This document shows positions 22,518 to 32,236 of a stretch of 64,000 bases of DNA, piece after piece (positions within the stretch are counted from its first letter, which is position 1; each line of letters opens with the position of its first letter). The stretch comes from Dactylellina haptotyla (lineage: Eukaryota > Ascomycota > Orbiliomycetes > Orbiliales > Orbiliaceae), in contig CM062380.1 in NCBI GenBank assembly GCA_031310005.1, forward strand, positions 3,348,001 through 3,412,000. The letters run 5' to 3'. Made by a program: the position numbers and the translations under genes. The notes beneath the pieces are model-generated. The model did not search any database and was not told where the DNA came from. It was given only the letters and a program-made list of their open reading frames with translations.

Positions 22518-24318
22518 CTTGCTTACAATGGAGATTGACACCGAGACCGAGACGTCTACTCGACATTCAATCCTCCTGATCAGACACCCTGCTTTTTTAT
22601 ATTTATTGCGTCGCAATGACCCTTTATTTTCAATCCAGTTTTAGATGCGCCTATTTTGAAGCTACTGTGTGATTTTTACTAAGGGTTCCACCTTAAGTGG
22701 GTCTGTAATGCTCCGGTGCTTTGCGGGCAGCGCTGCTGCATGCAGCAGAATCCGACCTAAACTTGAAAGAGCGGTCTTTTTAGTACATTGTAACGTTGGG
22801 GTAAGATGATTGCGGGGACCTTTGGAACTAAAGACTGAGCTCTTAATAGTTCTAGGAAAGGAGAATATATGTATATAATATTTATATTGATTTGAGATTT
22901 CCGATCGTTTCGAAATTTCGCCTAAATGTAAAACGAGCTGGGGTTCGCAAATCGCGATCAATCAATTGTGCAATGCCGTGCTTGATGTGGGGATTGATAG
23001 CATATGAAGAAACGTCGGCCGCAACATATTATGCATGAACGTTCACATTTCTTTCTTGAAACTTCATCCAGCTGGTCCCAATGAGGGAATTGAGTGTGAT
23101 AATGCGACCACCAACTTACTTCCTATAGCGCTATGTCAATTCAGATGCATATGCCGATATTATCCAATGATATCAATCTCTATCTAGCTACATAATTGGA
23201 CCACGAACGACGCCACAGTGGGGAATTAACGAAGGAATAACTGATGAATCAAACAGATTTTCTCTTACTCACGAATACGTTGGGTCCGGACATCCCGGAT
23301 GGATCAGCTGATCGATGATATTTAGTGGAGGCGCTCTTTAAGGATAAGAAAGCACGGAAGACGCTAACGCATCTAATCGAATTGAAGTTTATATACGAGA
23401 AAGGTGGGCGGTCAATAGTTCTATCAAATGAAAAGGCTGTTCTCGGCCCGGATAATGAAGATAGTGTCTCCTTGAGATATGCCACATGAAGCTGATAAAT
23501 ACGGGGTATACATAAAATATTAAAAATTATCATGATGCTCCACGGACATCTCAGTGTGGTAGGTTGACAGTCGAACCAGTGAAGCAGAAACGACCGAATC
23601 GCGAAACTCTAAGTCCAGATTGAGATTACCTCGCTTATCCTAACTTAATCGTTCAGCCGGTAGAACTAACCTTCGAAGCAAGGAAAATCCGGTACTAAAA
23701 GTTGAATTTGGATAGACTGGTGAAAGAAGCTTCTAGTGCGGAAGTATAGAGAGGCGATCAGGTTGTAAAGTGTCCGCAGACTAGAATAGCGAGCCCGCTA
23801 TAATTATATAATTTACGGTTGCACCGCTAGCACCGATCTCTTATGTCTGAAGCGGGGCGTTGAGTCGAGAGATCTTAACTCCCTTTGCCCCTACGCGCGC
23901 GCCTTGTCTTTCCTAAATAAAATATTCCACGGGTGTGCAGCAGCGTATCCGTGAAACTGGGTCGGTATATAGAAATATCGACGGTGTCATTCCGCGCATC
24001 AATTTCGAGTATTTCACAATATGATGTATACATGTAAAAAGTAGTCCTGAGTTTTCTAGGATTGTGTTGGCAGGTGTAACATGCATTGTTTGCTCACCAT
24101 ATTTGCTTGGATGGCGGCAGCGGGACCGGCACCTGCATTATGATATCATAAAACTCTGGCGGTACAATTTAGACAAAATGATCTTTGGCGGCACATTATT
24201 TTACGCGTATACATCTCAATGAGGAGAAACCGTGTACGAGGTACAACGTAATCATAAAATTCGTTCCGCTGTTTCTGAGGCTTGGACAATACGAATACCA
24301 CTTAGCTAATTCGACAAA
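22518..24318. other. Long intergenic region, no gene recognised
   Basis: About 1.8 kb. The left part is the promoter of carboxylesterase 2 on the minus strand; the right part precedes the dehalogenase-like gene. Open frames at 22662-22961 and 23249-23533 (minus) have no recognisable features. A degenerate gene could be hidden here, but I see no support. Confidence 0.35.
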
Positions 24319-25263
24319 ATGTCAAATGACCTTTTCCCGGCCTTCGCTTCGGAACATATCCAACTAAGCAATATTCTTTCCGACAAAGCTGGCCCTGCGA
24401 TATTCGTTCGGTCTCGAGTTGACAGAGACAAACCGCCACTTCTGTTACTCCACGGCTATCCCCAAACTTATGTTGAATTTCACAAAATCGTCCCAAGGCT
24501 TCTGCCCCATTTCAGTCTCTTCCTCCTTGATCTCCGCGGCTATGGCGCATCATCGACGGTCATGAGTGAGAATGGCTCGGGTTATTCCAAACGATTGATG
24601 GCACAGGATTGTGTTTCCGTGATGAGGCGGTACGGGTATGAAAAGTTTAGTATTCTCGGGCACGATCGAGGTGCCGGAGTAGCTTACCGTCTAGCATTAG
24701 ACATGCCGGAGAAAGTTGACAAGCTTATTATTGTCGATATAATCCCTACATACTCTCGATACATTGGATTTGCGGATCGCGATTCTGTGTTGCGAGGCTT
24801 CCACTGGCCGTTCATGGCGCAAGCCGAACCGTTCCCAGAAACGATAATTAAAGGCGCTGGTGGCGGGAAGTTCTTTCTTGAGCATATACTAACGTCATGG
24901 AGCGGTACCCATTCGCTTGAAGTCTTCGATCCAACGCCACTGGAGAATTATCGGGAAGCATTTTGCAATGATGAGAGAATTCATTCAACGTGCGAAGACT
25001 ACAGGGCTGGTGCATTTCATGATCGAGCCCATGATGAGGACGACTTAAAGAATGGAAATAAAATTGGTGCCCAGACCCTAATAGTTTGGGGCCAGAAGGG
25101 CCGTGTGGCTGGACCGTCTGCGAAAACGCCTTTGGATGTGTGGCGGGACTTTGCTGAGGATGTCAGAGGTGTGGGATTAGAATGCGGTCATTTTATCCCT
25201 GAAGAGGACCCAGATGGGCTAGTGGATGCGGTAATGAACTTCTTTGGTATCAAGGGGCAATAG
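24319..25263 (+). CDS. Alpha/beta-hydrolase, fluoroacetate dehalogenase/epoxide hydrolase-like
   Basis: Intronless, 314 aa, the family's usual length. Haloacetate dehalogenases cleave the carbon-halogen bond by an Asp nucleophile and hydrolyse the ester with a His. Visible motifs: HGYPQ oxyanion segment (45-49), DLRGYG (71-76), nucleophile motif GHDRGAG with Asp116, IVDIIPTY after it, an HW pair (162-163) in the cap region as in halide-binding dehalogenases, and a terminal CGHFIPEE histidine. In bacterial fluoroacetate dehalogenase a second arginine three residues after the first helps bind the carboxylate; here that place is Gly (DRGAG), so the substrate may differ. There is no signal peptide, so it is probably cytosolic. 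It is convergent with the HET-S-like gene, 333 bp apart. The lack of introns and bacterial-type family could reflect old transfer, which I cannot test. Confidence 0.88.
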   Translation: MSNDLFPAFASEHIQLSNILSDKAGPAIFVRSRVDRDKPPLLLLHGYPQTYVEFHKIVPRLLPHFSLFLLDLRGYGASSTVMSENGSGYSKRLMAQDCVSVMRRYGYEKFSILGHDRGAGVAYRLALDMPEKVDKLIIVDIIPTYSRYIGFADRDSVLRGFHWPFMAQAEPFPETIIKGAGGGKFFLEHILTSWSGTHSLEVFDPTPLENYREAFCNDERIHSTCEDYRAGAFHDRAHDEDDLKNGNKIGAQTLIVWGQKGRVAGPSAKTPLDVWRDFAEDVRGVGLECGHFIPEEDPDGLVDAVMNFFGIKGQ

Positions 25264-25596
25264 AAGCTGCGGCTGTAGGGCGTATAATATACAAGGTTCG
25301 AGAAGCTCTGAACAAGGCTGGAAAAGATGCTTGTTGGATATTTTAGAAGGCAACACAAGTAGAATTCGCGAGCTATTCCTGACTGTTTGCTATCGATTCC
25401 CTTTGGTATGGGGTAGCCAGTTGGCACGCTGTGTAACCGAATGTGTATTGGTGATATAATTGAGTAAATTGAGAATTGAAGATAGGATTCATTCTTGGGC
25501 CTATATATACCAAACTGGATATATGATATAAGCTGTATGTTTGGACTGACTTTCGTGTTATATACACGAGATGTATGTATGGAGGATCTCTTGCTG
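25264..25596. other. Convergent 3' flanks
   Basis: AT-rich region between the dehalogenase-like gene and the HET-S-like gene, both ending here. No separate feature seen. Confidence 0.45.
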
Positions 25597-26466
25597 TTAT
25601 CGGTAGTATCTATAATTAGTGGCAACTGGGGATCCGAAAAAGCCATAGCCCCCATAAGTATTTCCAAATTGGACGAATGCCTCTCCGCTGACGGTGTTAT
25701 TGTGATAAATATTACCCCTGCTCCCGCCCTGGTTTGTGAAACCGTTTAGGTACTCATCGCCGAGTTTCACACACGCTTTTCCGCTAATTTCGTTCCCGGT
25801 ATATACATGTGTTGGGGTCTGGAGCCTCATTTCAAGTCTCGAGCGGAGCGCCTCATCTGTATTGGCTGTAGCATTTACGACTAACTCCGCGGGGATGTTG
25901 TTCTGCACAATCAGCAGATCTAAATCTTCCTCGCATAAGGACTCTTGTTTTTCGGCTAGTGTCGGCGCGGGAAACAATTCCACCAGTCCATCGACGAGCT
26001 TTGTCACGTCGTCCAGCAGCTTGTTGAATCTTTCTTTGTCGTACACTGCCCAAACGGTCTTACGGAAAGTTCTAGTGTTCTTCTGCCTTTGAGAAACAAC
26101 TTTTTTAACAGTGGAAACCAATTTTCTGATGTCCCGGCCCGTCCCGTCGATCGGGTCGTAGAGTGCGGGGCTACCTTCATATTTCAGAGACAGCTCTCGA
26201 GCCCCTTCAAAGAGTTGCCTGATCTGCTCCAGAGTCCTGAGGGCAATTTCCCCATCCTTAACTGTAGCTAGATCTTGCTCTTGCTCTTGGATGGTTGCCG
26301 CCCATCTGGACAGCCGCAGTCTCACAATGCTCAGCTTTGTCACTGCGATTTCGTAGTCCTGACCAAAGGACTTGCCGAAATGGACGCATTCACAGAGACC
26401 AATCACTGCGGAAAACATGGTTGCAAGGCTTACGCCACCAATTATAAGACCAATGACTTCCGCCAT
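25597..26466 (-). CDS. HET-S-like HeLo-domain protein with two C-terminal amyloid (HRAM) repeats
   Basis: Intronless, 289 aa, the same length as Podospora HET-S. Residues 1 to about 220 form a HeLo domain: hydrophobic N-terminus (IGLIIGGVSLATMFSAVIGL), CVHFGKSFGQDYE, LRLSRWA, and the VSQRQKNTRTFRKTVWAVYD block, all aligning by eye to HET-S. The C-terminus has two imperfect copies of the HET-s-related amyloid motif (about 221-243 and 253-276), the second ending FGNTYGGYGFFG. In the known system the amyloid C-terminus templates a beta-solenoid, the HeLo domain refolds and inserts into membranes, and the cell dies; usually an NLR with a matching motif triggers it. Residue 33, where Podospora alleles differ (His/Pro), is Ser. 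No NLR gene is visible nearby. Death activity is inferred from the family. Confidence 0.93.
   Translation of the reverse strand: MAEVIGLIIGGVSLATMFSAVIGLCECVHFGKSFGQDYEIAVTKLSIVRLRLSRWAATIQEQEQDLATVKDGEIALRTLEQIRQLFEGARELSLKYEGSPALYDPIDGTGRDIRKLVSTVKKVVSQRQKNTRTFRKTVWAVYDKERFNKLLDDVTKLVDGLVELFPAPTLAEKQESLCEEDLDLLIVQNNIPAELVVNATANTDEALRSRLEMRLQTPTHVYTGNEISGKACVKLGDEYLNGFTNQGGSRGNIYHNNTVSGEAFVQFGNTYGGYGFFGSPVATNYRYYR
25639..25806 (-). repeat. Two HRAM amyloid pseudo-repeats within the HET-S-like gene
   Basis: Repeat 1 is encoded at 25806-25738 (core NEISGKACVKLGDEY) and repeat 2 at 25710-25639 (core NTVSGEAFVQFGNTY). The period is 32 residues, against about 36 in HET-s. The shared pattern N-x-[VI]-SG-x-A-x-V-x-[LF]-G-[DN]-x-Y is the HET-s-related amyloid signature. 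A Gly/Asn-rich linker separates them. Confidence 0.9.
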
Positions 26467-28408
26467 ATCGCTTGTTGTCTCATATACGAGACAAATACTA
26501 GTGATCGTCGAAATTAGTAATTTCTTCTAAAGTCTGAGGGTCTTGTGCATTGACATTTAGAGGTTCCATGAAACCAACTTACTTGGCTTACAGACTGAAA
26601 TTGGTTGATTTCGCGATATTTCCCTAGATAATCTTCTATTCCACCAATTGTTGTTATTGCATGTTGTCGCTGCGTCGCTAACTTGATAGATCGATATTAT
26701 TGAAAGTTTATTCGTCTGAAGGTTAACTATCGAAAGCCTAGAAGTGGGACAACGGAGGAACGGGCGCTACTTTATAATACATTTACAGGTATCTATCTCT
26801 AAAAGGCGTCTGAAAGAGTGCTGGGGAGACATCATGCATGGAGTCGGAGAAGAACGACACAGCCCCCGGTCATTCAAACTGTCCGCAGCTTTCTTGCAGA
26901 TACGGTATACTAAGGGGAAGGTAATCCGATTGGTGATTTTTAAGCATCTCTCTAGAATATACAAATGCGGATGCCGTTGGGAACTTTTGTCAAACGTGGG
27001 AATTAGTTAAGTTGCGCAATTATCACACGGCTGGTAGCATGATCAGAACTAGCAACAATGAAACAAGAATTCACACAATTCGAACCTGATCCTCATGCTC
27101 AAGACGGAGAGCAAATGGTAACACTAGATCGCACAGTCGAACAGGAGTGCCCAAAGTGGAACCGAGGCGTTTTCCGATCAGGTGGAGGATCTCATTGGAG
27201 CGATAGGGTATGCCCTGGGGACCATGGGGCAATAAATAGAGACCTTCCTTGCCCTGGCTTCAAATGTAGCATGCTTATCACCAGGCTCTGCGTTGTGTGC
27301 TGGTTTGCATTGCACCTACATGTGCATGATGCACGGGCAAAAACCAGTCCCGTCTTGCCAGCACCCAGCCTCAGCGGCGTTCCTCGACGTGTCAATAAGC
27401 CGTTAAAAGCTACCGACATCCCTTGATCAAGCACCGTACGGAAAGGTTCGGAGTTCTGGTGGAATTTCGCGTACCCTGCGCACCAAAATTACGTGGGAAT
27501 ACTCAGGCCAACTGGGCTTGGCGACACCCACAACTTCCACAGAAGCATCGCCCTGATTCTGTTTCACAGCCTTGCATTAGAACAGGAGACGAACCAAGAT
27601 GAGACGAAGTGCTGATGTCTCGGTGATGAGAGAAAAGTCTATATATCACCAACTGCGCCTGTGATGCTTCATCGATTTATAATTGTATGGGATCGATATT
27701 TACTTGTGTATCTCCGTTAGTAAGTCAGATTCAACTCCAGAGCCGATAGCATGTTAAGCTGACCTTCAAGAACGGTATTCATTTAGTCGTATGTGCAGGC
27801 AAAAAGTTTGAAAGTAGAGTACTTGTTTGAATTCCTGATATTATCGACAGGGTTGGATTCCCACCCACCCAACTCTCTACTATCTGCAGCTAGTCATCTG
27901 GATGCGAACTTTTAAAAGCTGCGTCGAAAGAAAAACGCGAGAACGAGATCGGTACCTTATTCTCCTGGTAATGAGGCTGCCACATTCCAAGTACTATTGC
28001 GAATAGAAGTGGAACCGAGCATACCCTTAGCCAACCAACAGTCGTCTTTGAATTTCAAAGGTTTCCAGAGCTCATAGTGCGTCTCCTTCTCTCTTTTTTT
28101 TTTTCGTTGAGCGATTCTAACCCGAAGATTATAGATTGACGTACAGCAAATCATGCGTCAGTTTCCTACGAACACCTGGCTCCGTTCTGGCTCTCGAGAT
28201 GTAGAAAATTGGCGTGGCGAAGAGTTGGTGGTAGATGCTTGAGATTTAAGGCAGCTGAATTCCTTGGTTCCTAGTCCTAGATATACCGCATCGAAACCAC
28301 CAAAAGTCGGTTGCTTTTGATATAAATCTGAAGGTTACTCTCCTCAAACCTCTTAACCTCTCATAAATTTCAATTATCCCCTTCAATTGCTATTACGGAA
28401 TATATAAT
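26467..28408. other. Long intergenic region upstream of the HET-S-like gene
   Basis: About 1.9 kb between divergent genes. It must hold the HET-S-like promoter (minus) and that of the next gene, where a TATA-like tataaat lies at 28321-28327, 82 bp before the ATG. A 122-codon frame at 27058-27426 is open but its composition is not protein-like and a competing antisense frame overlaps it; I do not call it. No NLR fragment (P-loop, NACHT or WD repeats) is seen. Confidence 0.4.
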
Positions 28409-29745
28409 ATGCGACAGTTCCCCAGCATGCAGTATCCAGATAAACCAGTTTTCGCGGGACCAGGACGGCGTCTAGCTGACGGAACCAGCAGCAAATCTGC
28501 CTCGTCTAGCTTCGAGACTAACGAGACAAATAAACCAATGGCAGCACCTTTTAGCCAGGCAGATAGCCCAACTGACGGCAATGTACCACCTCAAAATTTG
28601 TATCAAAGTTGCTATGCGGCTGGTCATGCGCGGCTTGGGCATACCTATGGCGGGCTTACACTGAATTTCGAGCAATACCGGGATGCACCACAAGATGTGC
28701 CCCCGAATGTAGTGGAACTCTTGAAATCTGTGCCATCCGCTGTCGATGCAAACGCTCCGGGGAGACCTCGGATTCCGAGGCCGGCGGTGTCTACCCCATC
28801 AGGGGCGAGCCCTCCGAGTTCGTATTCGCAGAGTACGACACGTCCAAGGCAGGTGCCTCAGCCGGCGGTGGCGATGGCCTCCAGCGACTTGAACTTGACA
28901 CCGCCGGGTGCACAACCTCAAATGATGCCCCAGACTAAGATGGTACCTGGAAACATCACACCTCCGGATATGTCGCCTCCATCTAACCTCTCCGGCGGGG
29001 GAGGTAAGTGTTGATCGTTGTTTATATCTACCCAGGATAGGGCCAATCGTGCTAATGCTTCATCTGTGCTATAGGGTATCTAACAAATATGTTCAAGAAG
29101 CTCGCCAATGTAAAGAAAGAGGACTATACGATTGATGAACTCAAGGCCCTTCAAGCCACTTATAATTCTGAATTGCTTCAGGAAGCACAATCGCAGGTGC
29201 GCAAGATCCAGGAGTGGAAGGATTTGGCGTCGCGCCTAGAAAGGGTTGAGGGAAACAGAGAAATGAGCCGCACCAATCAATGGTATCTGGAGTGGCACAG
29301 GTGCGTGGCCGGAGTCTACCACCTCACTGGTCGTGCCTACTTGGCGAAAGGTTTCAGCGAAGATGAGACTTGGGCTGAGAATTGGGCAACGGCTTTGGAA
29401 AAATTGGAGCTGGCCTCTGACAAAATGGAACGAGCTGTTCAATACATCGATGACCCGGAAGGAAAGGATCGGCCCGAGCCGCTGCGTGTTTTTATTTTGA
29501 TCCACCGGGCTATGGTTGGTGTCGCCGAACTGTGGAAGCTGAAAGAAGGCGATGCCCAAGCCGTTCTTGAAGCTCGTAATAGGTGCCCCATTGTAGCAGA
29601 GTCAGTTAAAACCACGCAGACCAGAATTCAAGAGCTGCTCGAGCTTTATCCGAAGCTGGGTCCCCATCCTATCTTCGAGCAGTTTACGCCTGTGAAAGAG
29701 GGGTATGAGGGAGTGAGGGACTTCCTCTGGCGGGGATGCGAATAA
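28409..29745 (+). CDS. Uncharacterised protein: Pro-rich N-terminus, TPR-like helical C-terminus
   Basis: Two exons, 421 aa: 28409-29003 and 29075-29745, intron 71 nt with CTAAT branch. Residues 1 to about 200 are disordered, rich in Pro, Ser, Thr and Gln, with many PP and TPP motifs. The C-terminal half is strongly helical and charged: a Lys/Glu-rich coiled-coil-like start (KKEDYTIDELKALQATYNSE) followed by helix pairs with a TPR-like look (YHLTGRAYLAKGF, ATALEKLELASDKMERAVQY). No signal peptide, membrane segment or catalytic motif. The neighbouring gene at 30.1-31.1 kb has a similar layout and may be a distant paralogue. Family not recognised. A TATA-like element lies 82 bp upstream. Confidence 0.75.
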
Positions 29746-30113
29746 GGCACAATCCAATGCGGCCTCCTTGGTTCGGCCCCTCCAACGTTTCTTTCTTCGA
29801 AACTGTACTTAAAGAACAATAACAAATGTTTGAGCGTTTACTACTTACTTGTTTGGGTAGTGGAATTAATTAAAGTCCTGGTGATACTACGCCCGTGTCC
29901 TGGCCCGGCCTGAACCTTTGTCCTGGCTCGCCTCCGACTACCAACCACAACCACAACCAAACTCTCCGGTCTGCGGACTAACTTGTCACTCTGTCAGATG
30001 GACATTCTTGTGTACGAGCCCATCGACAACCTCAGAACTTCGCATCTTCTCCGACGCCAACGCCCGTACCCGCTAGACATATCATCTTTCCTTGCGGACC
30101 GGAGGCTGGCTGC
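29746..30113. other. Intergenic spacer
   Basis: 3' flank of the first helical protein gene and 5' leader of the next. A short in-frame-free ATG at 30000 opens a competing frame but leads nowhere. The sequence ccaaccacaaccacaacc (about 29940-29957) is a small CAA repeat typical of leaders. Confidence 0.4.
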
Positions 30114-31082
30114 ATGGGCGATGCAGGAACGGGCCGGCCGCAGCCAACACGCCGTCCCACACAGACGGGAGCTCGACTCCCCAAATACGACCCCAACGCC
30201 ATCACCATTCCGTACGGGCCTCCCTTCACCATACAAAACAACTATCTGATCTCCGGCTGCCTTGTACACAGACCTGGCAGTCCCGATCAGATGAGTCGGG
30301 CGCATGCCCGTCTGGAGCCACAGCAATCGAGAGACGAACGGTATACACAAGCCCCTCTGCCAGCCACAGACACACCAACGCCACCTACTCGGGCCAATCC
30401 TCCACACAATAACTCGACGACAGACCCCGCTGCCCATACAGTGCCCTCCGCCTATTTGGAGTATCATGGCATCCGCGATGAGCTGGATACTCACCTTGAA
30501 AGGGCGTCCCAATTTTTCTACGATCACAAATCACCAGAAGTAATGATTGGCCAATTTGACGCGATACTTCGCTACGTCCAAAAGTCCATTAGAATGAGAG
30601 AAAAAGCTGGATGCGCAGATTCGGATCCCTATATCCTCAACCTACTCTATTATTTCGAAGCAGATCTTTACTATAGCCGAGCGAAGGCGTACTATATTAT
30701 AGCTTGCAAGAACCATATGAGCCCCGATTCCCAGGATTGCCTTCTCGAAGCAATTGAAAGCACAACTGAGGCGCGAAACGCCTACAACAAGCTCTCCACT
30801 AACGATCGTATATACGGTGTATGTGTGAAGAGGAGACACCGCAAAATTCGCGAAATTCTTAAAGATATCGATAAGAAAATGAACGGCCAAACAAGGTTTT
30901 CTCCCCAGTTTCTTCAAGCTCAATATACCGGAACATCTGCTGTCACCAAAGAACCAGAGATGGTCTCCGTGATTGCAGCTCAGGAGCGGCCTTTCGGTCT
31001 TTTCCGCGCTCTAGTATCATGTGGCATCCTCCTCTCTATCTCACTTTATATCGGAATCCCCCAGAACATCTTATTTGGCTGA
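30114..31082 (+). CDS. Uncharacterised protein: Pro-rich N-terminus, helical domain, C-terminal membrane anchor
   Basis: Intronless, 322 aa. Residues 1 to about 110 are disordered (Pro, Gln, Thr, Arg). Residues 115-270 are helical: DELDTHLERASQFFYD, LRYVQKSIRMREKAG, LLYYFEADLYYSRAKAYYII, IESTTEARNAYNKLS, resembling TPR-type helix pairs. A single hydrophobic segment at the very end (FGLFRALVSCGILLSISLYI) suggests a tail-anchored membrane protein facing the cytosol. The middle region has the same order of helices as the protein encoded just upstream (Y..L....A.LYY..AKAYY versus YHLTGRAYLAKGF), so the two could be diverged paralogues. ATG 30114 starts the longest frame that fits; an earlier ATG at 30000 is out of frame. 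Function unknown. Confidence 0.72.
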   Translation: MGDAGTGRPQPTRRPTQTGARLPKYDPNAITIPYGPPFTIQNNYLISGCLVHRPGSPDQMSRAHARLEPQQSRDERYTQAPLPATDTPTPPTRANPPHNNSTTDPAAHTVPSAYLEYHGIRDELDTHLERASQFFYDHKSPEVMIGQFDAILRYVQKSIRMREKAGCADSDPYILNLLYYFEADLYYSRAKAYYIIACKNHMSPDSQDCLLEAIESTTEARNAYNKLSTNDRIYGVCVKRRHRKIREILKDIDKKMNGQTRFSPQFLQAQYTGTSAVTKEPEMVSVIAAQERPFGLFRALVSCGILLSISLYIGIPQNILFG

Positions 31083-32236
31083 CTGGACGAGAGACGAATT
31101 CTATAATATCGACATGATACCCAAGGTATCCGGCACAGCTACGCATACTATCTCCGCTTAGTTCATTTTTAACGTTTTGCTTTTCTCCCCCTTTTCTTTC
31201 CCTTTTTCTTTCCTTTATTCTTTTGGTTTCCTTTACGCCCTGATGGCATTCTAATGGTGATTTTGCTTTCTATTGCATCCCTGACTAACGTTTTCCGATT
31301 TGTTCATATCCTGCCGGTTATACATATCTCCCTGCTTCTGGAGCAACACAGCTCTAACCCTTTGTGGAGTATATACTTCTTTTGTTCTAGCTTTTTTAGT
31401 CATACGCATCCTTGCTTGCTGCTTGTTACTCCAAAAATTATTTCCTTATATACTTGGAGGCCTTGTTACTTTCTGTTCTGCATGTCGGCTCTATTTTATC
31501 GATATCCTACAAAGGTGGAGCAATCCCATCCTTGCGTATACCCTTATCATATGTATACCTCTTCGTTTATGCACCCCCAAAACCAAAAATCTCTTATGTG
31601 TCTGGGCGGATATCTTATTATGTTATTTCTTATGCCACCGTGCTTTGGACCTTGGACCTTGGATTCTGATGTTTACAAGATTATTTTCGCGAGCATGGTT
31701 TTATTTTTTCACGTTTTTATGGTTAGTTCCACGACTTTTTCTTTTCTTTTGAATCTTTTTTTTAATTTTTTTCGTTTAATTTTTTCTTTTCATTTAAATT
31801 TATTTCATTTGTTCAAGAGTAAATAGCTAGCAACTACTTTGAATACTGAATCACAGATCGATACTGAGGTCAACGAAAAACATGGGGTTTGTCAATTTCC
31901 AATTTCAAGTGGGTACAAGATAAGAGGCGAAGAAGAAAATAAGAAGCTATTGTACGGTTAGAGAAAGATAGCAACTCAGAATGTCAATAAAAAAACTATC
32001 AAGTTATCAATTCTCGTTCAAGATTATCTAGGGTGGCCTGAAACACCGATCGCAGTAAGGGAGACTTTGGGATAGGCCTAAGATTAGAGATATTAAAGAG
32101 CAATGGAAAAAACTGAAATGATGCAACCAGGGATATCTGTTGGTATTAAAAAATAACTCCAAAAAAGTGGTAAGAAGAAAATGAAGGATACGTCAAGGAT
32201 ATACCAAGTATTTGGGTTTCGGCGGAGGTGTTTTGT
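31083..32236. other. Convergent intergenic region, strongly pyrimidine-rich on the + strand
   Basis: About 1.1 kb. The stretch 31140-31830 is very T-rich, opening several overlapping hydrophobic frames (for example 31254-31826) that are composition artefacts. Likely 3' untranslated and spacer DNA. Confidence 0.45.

Noticed and set aside
27058-27434. 122-codon plus-strand frame and antisense frame upstream of the HET-S-like gene
   Set aside because: Composition is not protein-like, no motif is visible, and both strands are open equally, which suggests chance.
31254-31826. Overlapping hydrophobic open frames
   Set aside because: They come from a T-rich stretch, and three frames are open at once with Phe/Leu-heavy composition.
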